This document shows, piece after piece, positions 17,657 through 27,411 of a stretch of 64,000 nt of DNA. The notes under the pieces are model-generated. The model worked only from the letters and a program-made list of their open reading frames with translations. It did no database searches and had not been told where the DNA came from. Origin of the DNA: Bacteriovoracaceae bacterium (GTDB lineage: Bacteria > Bdellovibrionota > Bacteriovoracia > Bacteriovoracales > Bacteriovoracaceae); the NCBI GenBank assembly GCA_019752535.1, contig JAIEMA010000017.1:1-64000 (forward strand). Reading direction: 5' to 3'. Numbering within the stretch: the first letter of the stretch is position 1; each line of letters opens with the position of its first letter. Position numbers and translations under genes: made by a program.

Positions 17657-18790
17657 ATGAAGAAAATACTGATCACCGCTCTCACTCTTGCTGCCCCATT
17701 CGCCTTTGCTGAAACCACCTTCACTCCTTATGGATTTATTAAAGTCAGCGGCAATTATGCTGATAAAGCCGTTTCAAGCTTTAACAACGTAAACATGTCG
17801 GCGCCCACCAGCGCAGCACCTGAGGATAGTTCAAGGCTTCACTCCACTTCTCGCTCAAGCTTTCAAGCGGCCCAATCTCGTTTTGGCGCTGTCATGAAAA
17901 AAAGCGATAAGCTCTCGGCCCGTCTAGAATTTGATTTGATCGACTTCACCAAATCTTCTCCCACGACACAGATGTATCCTCGTGTCAGACGCGCTCTCGT
18001 CAATTACAAAAAAGAAGACTGGAGTTTTGATATCGGTCAGGACTGGGATCTTTTCTCACCTACCACTCCTTACACGTATGACATTATCGGAAATTATTTT
18101 AACGCTGGTAACTCAGGCTTCATGCGCCAACAAATGCAAGTTCACAAGCAGATCGGTTCATGGGAAATTTCTGGCGCCCTTGGTATGGCGACGAGTAACC
18201 CTGGAACAGCTGACTCTGATTTAGAAATTGGTAAAGCTCCAAGTTACTCTGTCCGTATCTTAAATAGCGTGAACAACTACAAGTATGGTGTGTCAGGAAT
18301 TTACTCCAACCTTCAATACACCTCGAACAATTCACGCCATGAATCTTTTGCGGGAAATGCTTTCTTTGAACATGAAGTCAGTACATTTGGAATTAAAGCC
18401 GAACTCTTTGCCGGACAAAACCTCTCTAACCTTGGAGCTTTAACTCTCGCGAAGGGTACGGCGACGGCCGATCTTCGAGAATGGGGAGGCTTCTTAAGTG
18501 CTCAGGCCAAACTGAATGAAGAATGGAAAATGTTTGGTGGCGTGGGTATCGATCAGATCGATAATAAAGGTTCACTCTCACCTTATGCTGTGGCCGGTAC
18601 TGGAACTCTTTCTTCTTTAGGGGCCCGCAAAAATGGTCTTACTCGCCTCGGCGTGGAACATATTATTGAGACTGACTTTTCTTGGATAACTGAGATAAGT
18701 CATTTTGAAACGAGTTCTATGCTTGCTGCAAATAGTTACAAAACCACAGTCGCTAATGTTTTGGAGACTGGTATTATGTGGAAATTTTAG
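17657..18790 (+). CDS. Outer-membrane porin-like protein
   Basis: The start at 17657 is set by GGAGGA just upstream; an ATG 18 nt earlier would place that site inside the gene. The product of 377 residues has a clean Sec signal (MKKILITALTLAAPFAFA, then ETTF). The mature part alternates polar and aromatic residues in many short strands (YGFIKVSGNYAD, RLEFDLIDF, SFDIGQDWDLFSP) and ends in WKF, a typical beta-barrel terminal phenylalanine. It looks like a DcaP-type or general diffusion porin. The solute is unknown. Confidence 0.75.
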   Translation: MKKILITALTLAAPFAFAETTFTPYGFIKVSGNYADKAVSSFNNVNMSAPTSAAPEDSSRLHSTSRSSFQAAQSRFGAVMKKSDKLSARLEFDLIDFTKSSPTTQMYPRVRRALVNYKKEDWSFDIGQDWDLFSPTTPYTYDIIGNYFNAGNSGFMRQQMQVHKQIGSWEISGALGMATSNPGTADSDLEIGKAPSYSVRILNSVNNYKYGVSGIYSNLQYTSNNSRHESFAGNAFFEHEVSTFGIKAELFAGQNLSNLGALTLAKGTATADLREWGGFLSAQAKLNEEWKMFGGVGIDQIDNKGSLSPYAVAGTGTLSSLGARKNGLTRLGVEHIIETDFSWITEISHFETSSMLAANSYKTTVANVLETGIMWKF

Positions 18791-18813
18791 TCGCTGCCCT
18801 TTATGATTAACGG

Positions 18814-19488
18814 ATGCGAAGTCTCTTAGGTTTTTTTATTGTGATGATAGTTAAGGTGTTCTCACACCTTTTCTATCGTTTGGAACTTAAATGGCTTACT
18901 CCTTTTTCAAAAGATAATTGGGATAAAATACGTGTGGTCGTGGTCTTAAACCACACGTCACTTTACGAACCTCTTTTTAGTCAGGCCCTTCCTCCAAAAT
19001 TCATCTGGCGATTTGTTCACAAGATGGTCGCCCCTGCGGCCGACAAGACCTTCAATCGACCAATCGTGGGAACCTTTTGGAAAATGATGATTCCCCATGC
19101 CTCTTCCATTTCAAGAAAGCGTGATGAATCCTGGGATCAATTCATGGATCGCGTCTCTGAGGACTCTCTCATAGTGATCGCTCCCGAGGGTCGAATGAAG
19201 AGGCCAAACGGTTTAGATAAAGATGGAAAACCTATGACGGTGAGAGGTGGTATTGCTGATATCATCGCTAAGCTTGATTCCGGTCTTATACTCATGGCCT
19301 ATAGCGGTGGTCTTCACCACGTACAATCTCCGGGTGAGCATTTTCCTCGCTTCTTTAAAACCATAAAAATGAATATTGAAACGATTGATATCGCAGAATA
19401 CAAAAAATCGATGCCCACGGAAGTGAGGGCTTTTAAATTAAAATTAGTAGAAGATTTCCAGCATCGTCTGGAAACGAAGTGCCCTTAG
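18814..19488 (+). CDS. PlsC-like acyltransferase
   Basis: A 224-residue protein with an N-terminal membrane helix and the 1-acylglycerol-phosphate acyltransferase layout. NHTSLYEP is the catalytic block (H47), but with glutamate at 52 where the family usually has aspartate (HX4D). IAPEGRMKR corresponds to the EGTR substrate-binding block. It probably acylates a lysophospholipid or related lipid at the inner membrane. The unusual HX4E makes the acceptor less certain. The stop is interlocked with that of the convergent peptidase gene (TTAG shared). Confidence 0.75.
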   Translation: MRSLLGFFIVMIVKVFSHLFYRLELKWLTPFSKDNWDKIRVVVVLNHTSLYEPLFSQALPPKFIWRFVHKMVAPAADKTFNRPIVGTFWKMMIPHASSISRKRDESWDQFMDRVSEDSLIVIAPEGRMKRPNGLDKDGKPMTVRGGIADIIAKLDSGLILMAYSGGLHHVQSPGEHFPRFFKTIKMNIETIDIAEYKKSMPTEVRAFKLKLVEDFQHRLETKCP

Positions 19489-20489
19489 CGGCAATTTGAA
19501 TTCACGGGAAGAGAATTCAAAATCACATCAAGATTTTTTTGTTTATTTTGATCAAATGAAATGTTTGCGGCTACTCTTTCTGTCCGAATCTTATTAAAAA
19601 TATAATTCATCGATGTCCCAAAATTCGTATCATTGAGGTTTGTTGAGACAAAATTTTCATTGGGATTGCTGTGTCCAAAATTAAGACCCATGACTTCTCC
19701 ATTTTTATTAAAAATCGGAGAACCTGAGGCCCCACCCACCATGGGGACTTTGTGCTTAAATTGCCCATTGCTCATTTGAGCTTCAACGTCCCCATCGCTC
19801 GCCTGAATGCCAAGCTTGAAATTATTTCCAATCAGCTTCGCCTCTTGAGCCGCCACTTTCTGACAATTAATTTTCACTTTAGGAGTCACATCGGTTATGG
19901 CCTCTCTTCCAAATGGAGGATTCATTTCCACGAAACAGAAGTCATGCTCTTTTTCACAGTAAAGTATTTTTTTGCATGATAGCCAAGTTTGCTCTCCTGG
20001 CTCATTGAGAGCAATCTCAACTTTTCGACAATCGTTGGGATTTGCTCCACCACCAGCGATATGATAGTTCGTCATCACAACGTTTTTTCCGACTAGAAAT
20101 GATGTGCCTTCATTTTTGGATCCACTGGCCACTCTTGTCTCAAATACACTCTGTCCTAAGATTCTCTCTCTTTGAAACTCACTTTTGGGCATACAAAAAC
20201 TACTACCCAACATTGAATAAGTTGGGCCGTCTGCCTGCGATTTATTCCCATTGCTATCCACTCCATGCTCAGCAAAAAGTGGGCCCTGCACCCAGACCTC
20301 AGATGAAGAGCAAGAGGCATGGTTATATTTATAATTTCGATGGATATAGTGCACATTTCTCTTCATGGCACCAGGAAAAATAACGGCCGGCATGTTTAAA
20401 AATTCTTCACTCACTAAATGGCCAAAAGCTGAGCAAGAGTCAGCTTCGGCTTGAACATTTAAACTCAAAGCGAGAAGGACAAATAGCAT
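19485..20489 (-). CDS. Exported trypsin-like serine protease
   Basis: A 334-residue protein with a short Sec signal (cleavage near VQA-EA). The catalytic triad of a chymotrypsin-fold protease can be placed: MTNYHIAGG (H143), EHDFCFVEM (D183) and GGASGSPIF (nucleophile S255). Seven or more cysteines suggest disulfides and a periplasmic or secreted enzyme. The start overlaps the stop of the YiiX-like gene by 1 bp (TAATG). Two exported hydrolases in one operon suggest a shared envelope or prey-directed process; that is inference. Confidence 0.85.
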   Translation of the reverse strand: MLFVLLALSLNVQAEADSCSAFGHLVSEEFLNMPAVIFPGAMKRNVHYIHRNYKYNHASCSSSEVWVQGPLFAEHGVDSNGNKSQADGPTYSMLGSSFCMPKSEFQRERILGQSVFETRVASGSKNEGTSFLVGKNVVMTNYHIAGGGANPNDCRKVEIALNEPGEQTWLSCKKILYCEKEHDFCFVEMNPPFGREAITDVTPKVKINCQKVAAQEAKLIGNNFKLGIQASDGDVEAQMSNGQFKHKVPMVGGASGSPIFNKNGEVMGLNFGHSNPNENFVSTNLNDTNFGTSMNYIFNKIRTERVAANISFDQNKQKNLDVILNSLPVNSNCR

Positions 20490-21910
20490 TACTCACCCTT
20501 ACTTTTTACGGGATGAAACATTTTATGCAATTTCTTTTTCTTGGCCCCTAAATCTTTCAATCGAACTTCATCAAGAACCTGGTACATTTCTTGGCGAATC
20601 AAGGGAAGGCCTCGCTCTGCGATGGCTTTTTGATCGGCTACTTTAAGCTCTTCGTGAAGAAGCTCACCTATACTTTCAAGCACTCCAAAATAGCCGATCA
20701 GTTTTCGGCTCATATTCAGAGGAAGTTTTTTGACAAAGTATTTTTTGAGAAAGGGTACTCGGCGCAGAGGCCAGGCGACGTTTCTGTAGAGAAAACTATT
20801 CTTACTTGATCCTTGCACCATTTTATAATCATAAAGATCAACCCAAGCAAACATGGCCTGAAGGACTGCATCTTTTTGCAGATTATCACTGACTCTCGCA
20901 GCATCTCTCCACTCAGCGACCACTTCAAAACGCGGATCAATTTCCATATCAGCAGGGATAAAGCTTTCATTGGATTCAATCCCAATATCTCTCACAAAGC
21001 TCTCCTTTCTTAGAAGAAGACGACTTTGGAACATGGGCATCATGACCGTTTTGCTTGAAGCCACTTCATAGGCATTTGACGCGACTTCTGAGCAGAATAA
21101 TTTCTCTCCTCCATCGGCCATGCTGAATGCAAAGTCATAAAGGATATTCCCTTTCGTGTCTGAAGCTTTCTTCACTCGCTCATAAGCATATGTTCCTGCT
21201 CGCTTAGCGATTTCTGGATCATCAAAGCGAAAGATCATGGATCTAAAGTTACTATCCTTAATGTGATCCTCAAGCGGGCGAACGAAAGATCCCACCTCGA
21301 TATGCGCCTCTACTGTCCAGATTTTTTTATTCTCATCTACATACACCACACTGAGGTGAGAGAACTGTGTATCAAACTCACCAAGAGAGGCAATCGCTGC
21401 AGACGTATAGGCATTACCTCTTGAAAGAATTAAATCCCCAGTCTGCAGGTCTTTTTGCAAATTGAAGTTTTCATATTTTGGATTTCTTCTCACATGTGGA
21501 TTTCCCTCTTCAAAAGCAGAATTAGGAAACGAGATTCCAGTGGGATTATTTCTAAACTGATGCTCCTGCACCATATCTTCAGCATAGCGAACAACTCTCA
21601 GAGCTCCACGGTAAGCATTGGCGCAATCACGATCAAGTTTTTTATTTTGATGAAATGAGCGTAAGAGCCCGTGCACTTTGAGTTTAAAATCCCAAAGTTC
21701 TTTCGCCAAAATCTCAGGTTTTGTTTGTGAGAGCTCTTCAATAAAGTCTTGCGCAGAAAGCTTCGCCATCGTCGTTTCAACTTTGCTCATCTTGGCGACA
21801 CAGTTATCAGTTGAGAGTGAATCTATTGTCTCTCTTAAGATGGGTCGAATATCACCCGCTAACGCAGTGGTAGTGACGAAGGCCAAAAGCCAAAATGGTG
21901 CTCTCTTCAT
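20489..21910 (-). CDS. Exported YiiX/YebB-like permuted papain-fold hydrolase
   Basis: A 473-residue protein with a Sec signal (cleavage near ALA-GD), a helical N-terminal region to about 140, then a permuted NlpC/P60-type domain. LQTGDLILSRG opens the domain, FSHLSVVYVD holds the histidine (H185), WTVEAHI a likely acid (E201) and LFCSEVASNAY the cysteine (C273). Permuted papain-fold enzymes act as amidases or peptidases on cell wall or lipids. A C-terminal region of 170 residues, basic at the end, has no assignment. It is first in a two-gene operon with the serine protease. Confidence 0.8.
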   Translation of the reverse strand: MKRAPFWLLAFVTTTALAGDIRPILRETIDSLSTDNCVAKMSKVETTMAKLSAQDFIEELSQTKPEILAKELWDFKLKVHGLLRSFHQNKKLDRDCANAYRGALRVVRYAEDMVQEHQFRNNPTGISFPNSAFEEGNPHVRRNPKYENFNLQKDLQTGDLILSRGNAYTSAAIASLGEFDTQFSHLSVVYVDENKKIWTVEAHIEVGSFVRPLEDHIKDSNFRSMIFRFDDPEIAKRAGTYAYERVKKASDTKGNILYDFAFSMADGGEKLFCSEVASNAYEVASSKTVMMPMFQSRLLLRKESFVRDIGIESNESFIPADMEIDPRFEVVAEWRDAARVSDNLQKDAVLQAMFAWVDLYDYKMVQGSSKNSFLYRNVAWPLRRVPFLKKYFVKKLPLNMSRKLIGYFGVLESIGELLHEELKVADQKAIAERGLPLIRQEMYQVLDEVRLKDLGAKKKKLHKMFHPVKSKGE

Positions 21911-22022
21911 AGATTTCTCCCCTTATATGAGGATCTTTTCGGAAAATGAGGCTAAAAGCTTGATTTTTCCCGTCGGAATTGGTGCAATCATCAATACTTA
22001 AACAACTTTCTTAAGGTTTCCC

Positions 22023-23837
22023 ATGAATCGCGAACTGACTGCAACCTCCATTATTTTAGGCCTCACGATTGGTCTTATCATGACGGCCGCCACTGTTTAC
22101 CTAGGCCTTTATGCCGGTATGACTGTTTCGGCCTCAATCCCAGCTGGGGTGCTTGCGATGGGTTTTTATCGCGGAGTTCTTCGCCGCTCGGATGCTGTGC
22201 TTGAAAGTAATATTGTACAAACCATGGCGAGTGCTGGGGAATCCCTGGCGGCCGGGGTGATTTTTACTGTGCCGGCTCTTTTAATCGTAGGCGCATGGAA
22301 TGATTTTGCATTCTGGCCTACAACTCTCATCGCGGCCTGTGGTGGAGTTTTAGGTGTGGTCTTCATGGTGCCACTACGCAAAGCCTTGATCGAAGATGAT
22401 AAAGAGCTGATCTATCCTGAAGGAGTGGCGTGTGCACAAGTTCTCAAGGCCGGAGCTAAGGAAGGCGATCAATCGGGCTTTCACACTATTCTTCAAGGTT
22501 TAGGGATCTCTGCTCTCTTTAAATTTTTCTCCGCCTCTCTTGGAATCTTTAAAGGCTCTGTTGAGAAGGCCATGTTTGTGGGAAAAAGCTCAATCTTTGG
22601 TGGTGGTGATATCTCACCTGCCCTTTTAGCTGTGGGCTACATCGTGGGTCTCCCCGTCTCCCTTCTCGTTCTTCTTGGTGGAGGCCTTGCTTGGCTTGTG
22701 GCGATTCCTCTCATGGGAACCCCAGCTGGTCTTGAAAATGCAGCAGCTCTAGATGTGGCTTGGGAATTATGGTCTACCCAAGTGCGCTACATTGGTGTGG
22801 GAGCGATGGTTGTTGGTGGCCTTTGGTCACTCGTGAGCGTGAGAAAAAGTTTTGTCTCAGGCATTAAAGCCTTGGGTGGCAGCAAAGAGACACGCAAAGA
22901 TCTCTCACCAAGTGTTTTGGGTACTCTTCTTCTACTTAATATCGTCGTCATGTTTGGACTCTATCATTCAATGATCGGCTCATGGGGATTCACTCTCATC
23001 ACAACTGTGGCCATGGTGCTCGCCTCGTTTCTCTTTGTTGCCGTTTCAAGTTATGTTGTGGGTCTTGTGGGTTCATCAAATAATCCCGTCTCAGGAATGA
23101 CCATCTCGGCCCTTCTTGGAACTTCAGCACTCTTCTTAGTTTTTGGATTTGAAGGTCAATCGGCCATCATCGCCACACTTGGTGTGGCAGGAGTGGTTTG
23201 TTGTGCCGCTTGCTCCGCCGGAGATTGCTCACAAGATTTAAAAACCGGATCGCTGGTGGGCGCGAGTCCGCGCAATCAGCAGATCGCTCAAATCATTGGT
23301 GTCCTCATTCCAGCTTTTATTATTGCACCCACTCTTACTCTTCTTCATCACGCTTACGGTATTGGTGATAAACTTAAAGCTCCTCAAGCCACATTATTTG
23401 CCTCTCTCACGAAAGCTATTTTTGGTGATGGCACACTTCCCATGGATAAGCTCTGGCTTGGAGCGGGTCTTGGTGTGCTGGTGATCTTTATTGATGAAGT
23501 CTTCTTGAAAACAAAGAAATTTCGCCTGCATCTCATGCCGATCGCCGTGGGAGTTTATCTTCCAGTCACCCTTGCAACTCCGATGGTCTTAGGTGGCATT
23601 GTTCAATGGCTTGTGAAGCGCAAACATCCCAATAGAGATGAAGGCAGTGACCCTGGAATTCTTTTAAGCTCAGGCCTTGTGGCCGGGGAATCACTGATGG
23701 GTGTGCTCGTCGCTCTTTTAATTACATTTAAAATTGATCTTGCGATCAGTGGAATTTCAAGCGGACTGCAGGATGCACTTTCAGTCGCTGCTCTCTTAGG
23801 GCTTGCCCTGTTTTTAAAGAAAAAGGCTCAATCATGA
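22023..23837 (+). CDS. OPT-family oligopeptide transporter
   Basis: A 604-residue inner-membrane protein with about 14-16 hydrophobic segments. TATVYLGLYAGMTVSASIPAG near the N-terminus and SSNNPVSGMT in the middle are OPT-family signatures, and the C-terminal GEGLMGV-like motif appears as GESLMGVLVAL. Prokaryotic members import oligopeptides or metal chelates. A TTGATT (21960) and TGCAAT (21983) pair at 17-bp spacing is a weak promoter candidate. The stop overlaps the next small secreted protein gene by 4 bp. Confidence 0.9.
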   Translation: MNRELTATSIILGLTIGLIMTAATVYLGLYAGMTVSASIPAGVLAMGFYRGVLRRSDAVLESNIVQTMASAGESLAAGVIFTVPALLIVGAWNDFAFWPTTLIAACGGVLGVVFMVPLRKALIEDDKELIYPEGVACAQVLKAGAKEGDQSGFHTILQGLGISALFKFFSASLGIFKGSVEKAMFVGKSSIFGGGDISPALLAVGYIVGLPVSLLVLLGGGLAWLVAIPLMGTPAGLENAAALDVAWELWSTQVRYIGVGAMVVGGLWSLVSVRKSFVSGIKALGGSKETRKDLSPSVLGTLLLLNIVVMFGLYHSMIGSWGFTLITTVAMVLASFLFVAVSSYVVGLVGSSNNPVSGMTISALLGTSALFLVFGFEGQSAIIATLGVAGVVCCAACSAGDCSQDLKTGSLVGASPRNQQIAQIIGVLIPAFIIAPTLTLLHHAYGIGDKLKAPQATLFASLTKAIFGDGTLPMDKLWLGAGLGVLVIFIDEVFLKTKKFRLHLMPIAVGVYLPVTLATPMVLGGIVQWLVKRKHPNRDEGSDPGILLSSGLVAGESLMGVLVALLITFKIDLAISGISSGLQDALSVAALLGLALFLKKKAQS

Positions 23838-24070
23838 TTGCTCTATTGATGATTCTTTCAAGTTTTGCCGCTTCAATCCCTAAACACTCTCATCCGGTGG
23901 ATCGTCTCTGGGGCTGGGAGTGTGACCGAGGGTATATTCAAAATAGAAATGAATGCATTAAAGTGAAAGTTCCAAAAAATGCCGTCCTCAATGAGGACGG
24001 ACACACTTGGAACTGTCTTGAAGGGTATGAGAAATATCGTGATGTGTGTGAAAAGAAAAAAAAGAACTAA
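23834..24070 (+). CDS. Small secreted protein with four cysteines
   Basis: A 78-residue protein with a signal peptide of about 13 residues and a mature part containing two similar cysteine units: WGWECDRGYIQNRNECIKV, then WNCLEGYEKYRDVCEK. Each unit is W..C..GY......C, so the protein looks like an internal duplication held by disulfides. Its ATG overlaps the OPT transporter stop (ATGA), which implies co-translation. It might be a periplasmic partner of the transporter. Its stop is interlocked with that of the convergent dehydrogenase. Confidence 0.7.
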   Translation: MIALLMILSSFAASIPKHSHPVDRLWGWECDRGYIQNRNECIKVKVPKNAVLNEDGHTWNCLEGYEKYRDVCEKKKKN

Positions 24071-25968
24071 GGCCTCTTAGCCTTCTGTGAATAGCTCTCA
24101 AGCTTCAATCCACTCAAAGCAAAGCCAATCCATTTCTTTTTAAATAGTGCTTGAGTGAGATCCGTGAACAGACGATATTTCTTCGGAGTATACGGATACC
24201 AATTCGCTTCAATCTTCTTTGAATTGCCATCAATCAAGACACTCTTCACATTACAAAAAGACCTGAGACCCATCACACCCTTGTAGCGCCCAATACCACT
24301 GTCTTTCACGCCGCCAAATGGAAGCGCGTGATTGCCTTCCGAGATCATGACATTATTAATCGACACATTTCCAGTGATGAGTTTTCGAGCGACGCGCTCA
24401 CATTGATCACCCTTTCCCCACACACTCGCTGATAATCCAAAAGCCGAATCATTAGCAAGTTCAATAGCTTCATCTTCGCTATTAAATCTCATGAGAGGCA
24501 GCACAGGCCCAAAGATCTCTTCTTGATTAATGCGCATCCCATGTGTGGTGCCTTCGAGCACAATCGGGGGAATGGTGTCTGAGTGAAAATCCCACTCCTG
24601 GCCAGTCAGCATCACGGCCCCTTGCGAGAGAGCATCTTTCACCAGATCGGCGACGATTTTCACTTGCTTAGGAGAAATCATCTTCCCCATATCAGCATCG
24701 CCATCCGTGTCCACACCAATCTTTACGGTCTGAACCTTGGCGAGCAATTCCTTTTTAAATTCTTCATAGATCGAACTCTCTACATAAAGTCTCTCAACTG
24801 ATGTGCATGACTGACCAGAATTGGTGAACGCTCCCCAAATCGCTCCTGCGACTGCGCGATTCATATGCGCTTCCTTGAAGACGATCATCGGATCTTTTCC
24901 ACCTAATTCAAGTTCAACAGGAATGAGATATTCTGAGGCCTGGGCCATGATCTTTTTCCCTGTGCCTACTGAGCCAGTGAAAAAAATCTTATTCGGTTTT
25001 TGAGCGATGAGTTCTTGAGCCACTTTTCCATCTCCATAAACCACTTGGGCCCATGATGGAGCAATACCCGCCTCCGTTAAAACACTTTCTACTAGGCCTT
25101 GAAGAGGAGTGAGCTCACTTGGTTTATAGACACAGGCATTGCCGGTCACAAACGCACAAGTGATCGGCACGATCGCTTGATAGAAGGGATAATTCCAAGG
25201 GGAGATAATAAGTATGACTCCCATTGGTTCATAATAGATTTTTGATTTCTTCCCCATCATCGCCACAGGAGTGGGAGCTGTTTCATCTTTAATCGCCGCT
25301 TCGACATGCTTCTCTAAAAATTCGAGATGCTCCATGATTCCAAAAATCTCTGAGGTCAGAACATCTGTCCGAGCTTTTTGAGTTTCTTTTTGAATCCACT
25401 CCACAATTTCTTCTTGCCTAGCGAGAATGACTCTCTTTAAACGCTTAATCGCTTTAAGACGAGTACTCACATCAAGTTGAGCTATTTCTTTTTGAGCGAC
25501 TCGAGCTTTCTCAATCACCTGACTCTCACCCAGCATGACTGGTCTTTTGAGCGGATGAGCACTGGCGAGGAGTTCTTGCATTTCAATGTCCTGAGGAAGT
25601 TTAGTATTAATTTGTGAATGAAAGCCCAAATGATCAAGGATGCCTTGCTGATCAATTCCAGAATAATAGAGAGTAAAGATCACTCCTCTCACTCCAATAT
25701 AAATTTGTCTGAGAATGCTTGCGATAAATTTTGGGAAAAGATGATCAAGACTTGAGACCCAAAGGATCAAACGAATCATAAAAGATGGCATTAATCCAAA
25801 AGCTGAAGTGAGAAGAATAAATCCCTCACGGTCATCCTTGTACATGTCATCCATCATTCGCGGCAGTGCCACATAAAGATCAGTTTGAGAGAAGCGAGGA
25901 AACTTATCATCACCTGGGATCAAAATATCGCCGGCCTTTTTTAATCCTCTGATTGCTAATGGTGTCAT
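24067..25968 (-). CDS. Aldehyde dehydrogenase with extra N-terminal domain
   Basis: A 633-residue protein, about 130 longer than a usual aldehyde dehydrogenase. Residues 135-600 form the NAD(P)-linked ALDH: PWNYPF (N259), VELELGGKDP (E354) and NSGQSCTS (catalytic C388). Residues 1-110, beginning LIPGDDKFPRFSQ and ending with a hydrophobic patch, resemble the small subunit/N-terminal region associated with GMC-type gluconate dehydrogenases. That resemblance is by eye only. The GMC oxidoreductase gene ends 1 nt upstream, so alcohol-to-aldehyde-to-acid oxidation in sequence is plausible. Confidence 0.85.
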   Translation of the reverse strand: MTPLAIRGLKKAGDILIPGDDKFPRFSQTDLYVALPRMMDDMYKDDREGFILLTSAFGLMPSFMIRLILWVSSLDHLFPKFIASILRQIYIGVRGVIFTLYYSGIDQQGILDHLGFHSQINTKLPQDIEMQELLASAHPLKRPVMLGESQVIEKARVAQKEIAQLDVSTRLKAIKRLKRVILARQEEIVEWIQKETQKARTDVLTSEIFGIMEHLEFLEKHVEAAIKDETAPTPVAMMGKKSKIYYEPMGVILIISPWNYPFYQAIVPITCAFVTGNACVYKPSELTPLQGLVESVLTEAGIAPSWAQVVYGDGKVAQELIAQKPNKIFFTGSVGTGKKIMAQASEYLIPVELELGGKDPMIVFKEAHMNRAVAGAIWGAFTNSGQSCTSVERLYVESSIYEEFKKELLAKVQTVKIGVDTDGDADMGKMISPKQVKIVADLVKDALSQGAVMLTGQEWDFHSDTIPPIVLEGTTHGMRINQEEIFGPVLPLMRFNSEDEAIELANDSAFGLSASVWGKGDQCERVARKLITGNVSINNVMISEGNHALPFGGVKDSGIGRYKGVMGLRSFCNVKSVLIDGNSKKIEANWYPYTPKKYRLFTDLTQALFKKKWIGFALSGLKLESYSQKAKRP

Positions 25969-25969
25969 C

Positions 25970-27358
25970 TTAAAGCTCCTTAAGCATCACGCTGGCCGCT
26001 AATTTTGAGAGCGCCATGATAGTGAGCGAAGGATTAATACCTGGAGCATTGGGAAAAATGGATGAGTCAGCCGCATAAATATTTTTGTGCTGATGAAGCT
26101 TGAAATCATGACCCACCACTGAGCTCTTCTGAGAGCTCCCTATGGCAAGCCCTCCCATGAGATGCAGTCCAATTCCTAGACGACCTGGAACAATTTCTCT
26201 CGCACCCGTAGCTGAAAAAATATCATGAATCGCCTTCATTCCATGCGCTTTACGTTCTCGATCAAGTCCATTGAGCTCTTTATAAATTACAGCGCGTCCA
26301 CTTCCATTCACGCGGATGCGACCGGCATTGGTATCTCTTACGGCGACTTCGATACAGGCCATTTTTGTGATCTGCTTCATCTTCGCCAGATGCCCAACTC
26401 CGCTATTTGGAACCAGCATGCTTATCGCGACTGGTGGGGCAAAAACATTTTCAAGCTTAAAGCCTTTCAGACGAAAGCCAGCATCATAAGATTTATACGA
26501 TTGCAGAGGGCCTTTGTGCGCGTTGATTTCGCGGTCATAAAGTCCCATCACCATGTATTGAGGATGAGTATAAAAGCCTTTTCCAAGATAAGGCAGTTTG
26601 CGCTGAAAATTTGAATTCAAAAGCAAACGGGAATTTCCAATCGCTCCACCGGCCAGAACTAATTTTCTGGCTTCAAAAGAAAAATTTCTTCCCAAACGAG
26701 TGACTCCGGAGACGACGACATTTTCATCAGTGTGCTTCACTTGCTGAACTTCACACTCACTGGCCAAATGGCATCCCGCGCGAAGAGCTCGTCTTAAAAC
26801 TGTAACCGGTGTACTCTGTTTGCTATCAATCCTGCAGCCGGAGAGACATTCGATGCAGTCGTTACCTTCTTCAAATTTACATCCACTTTGCGCGCGCGAA
26901 AGTGGCTTACAGGTAAAGCCACAGGCCTTGAATCCTTCCGCAAATATTTCGGCATTCCCATTGCGTGTGCTTTCAGGAATATCTTGAATGATTAATTCAT
27001 TTTCGGCTGCTTCATACCATGGGGCCATGGCCGCTTCAGAAAAAAGTCCGGCCCCACTTTGTGAGCGCCAAGAATCAAGAGCGATATGATCGAAGCGATC
27101 CATTAAGGCTTGATTCACAATCGAGCCACCACCCACAACTTTTGGTCTAAGGAGTGCCAAAGTCGCCGAAGAATTTAGCTCAACACCACCGCCCCAATAA
27201 AGTTGGGCATTGGCATCAATCTCTTTTCTTGGATAGGTATCTCTTGTAAAAGAGCGACCGGCCTCAATCACTAAAACTCGAACACCTTTGACTGCTAAAT
27301 CTTGAGCAATAAAAGATCCCGAAACTCCAGCTCCCACAATGATAACGTCGTATTTCAT
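25970..27358 (-). CDS. GMC-family FAD oxidoreductase with cysteine cluster
   Basis: A 462-residue flavoprotein. IIVGAGVSGS with VLVIEAG binds FAD. VVGGGSIVNQ is the GMC segment. The end has HLMGGLAIG, ADSSIFPNAPGINPSLTIM, supplying the catalytic His and Asn-Pro. Between the domains C160, C168, C171 and C175 form C-x7-C-x2-C-x3-C, like the iron-sulfur loop of FAD-glucose dehydrogenase and related GMC enzymes. Electrons would then leave to a cytochrome or quinone, not to oxygen. It is co-transcribed with the aldehyde dehydrogenase. The substrate is unknown, probably an alcohol or sterol-like compound. Confidence 0.85.
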   Translation of the reverse strand: MKYDVIIVGAGVSGSFIAQDLAVKGVRVLVIEAGRSFTRDTYPRKEIDANAQLYWGGGVELNSSATLALLRPKVVGGGSIVNQALMDRFDHIALDSWRSQSGAGLFSEAAMAPWYEAAENELIIQDIPESTRNGNAEIFAEGFKACGFTCKPLSRAQSGCKFEEGNDCIECLSGCRIDSKQSTPVTVLRRALRAGCHLASECEVQQVKHTDENVVVSGVTRLGRNFSFEARKLVLAGGAIGNSRLLLNSNFQRKLPYLGKGFYTHPQYMVMGLYDREINAHKGPLQSYKSYDAGFRLKGFKLENVFAPPVAISMLVPNSGVGHLAKMKQITKMACIEVAVRDTNAGRIRVNGSGRAVIYKELNGLDRERKAHGMKAIHDIFSATGAREIVPGRLGIGLHLMGGLAIGSSQKSSVVGHDFKLHQHKNIYAADSSIFPNAPGINPSLTIMALSKLAASVMLKEL

Positions 27359-27411
27359 AGACCCTTATTCTACCCTGGACGAAGCCCGCAAGGAAACGGC
27401 ACAATTTATTT

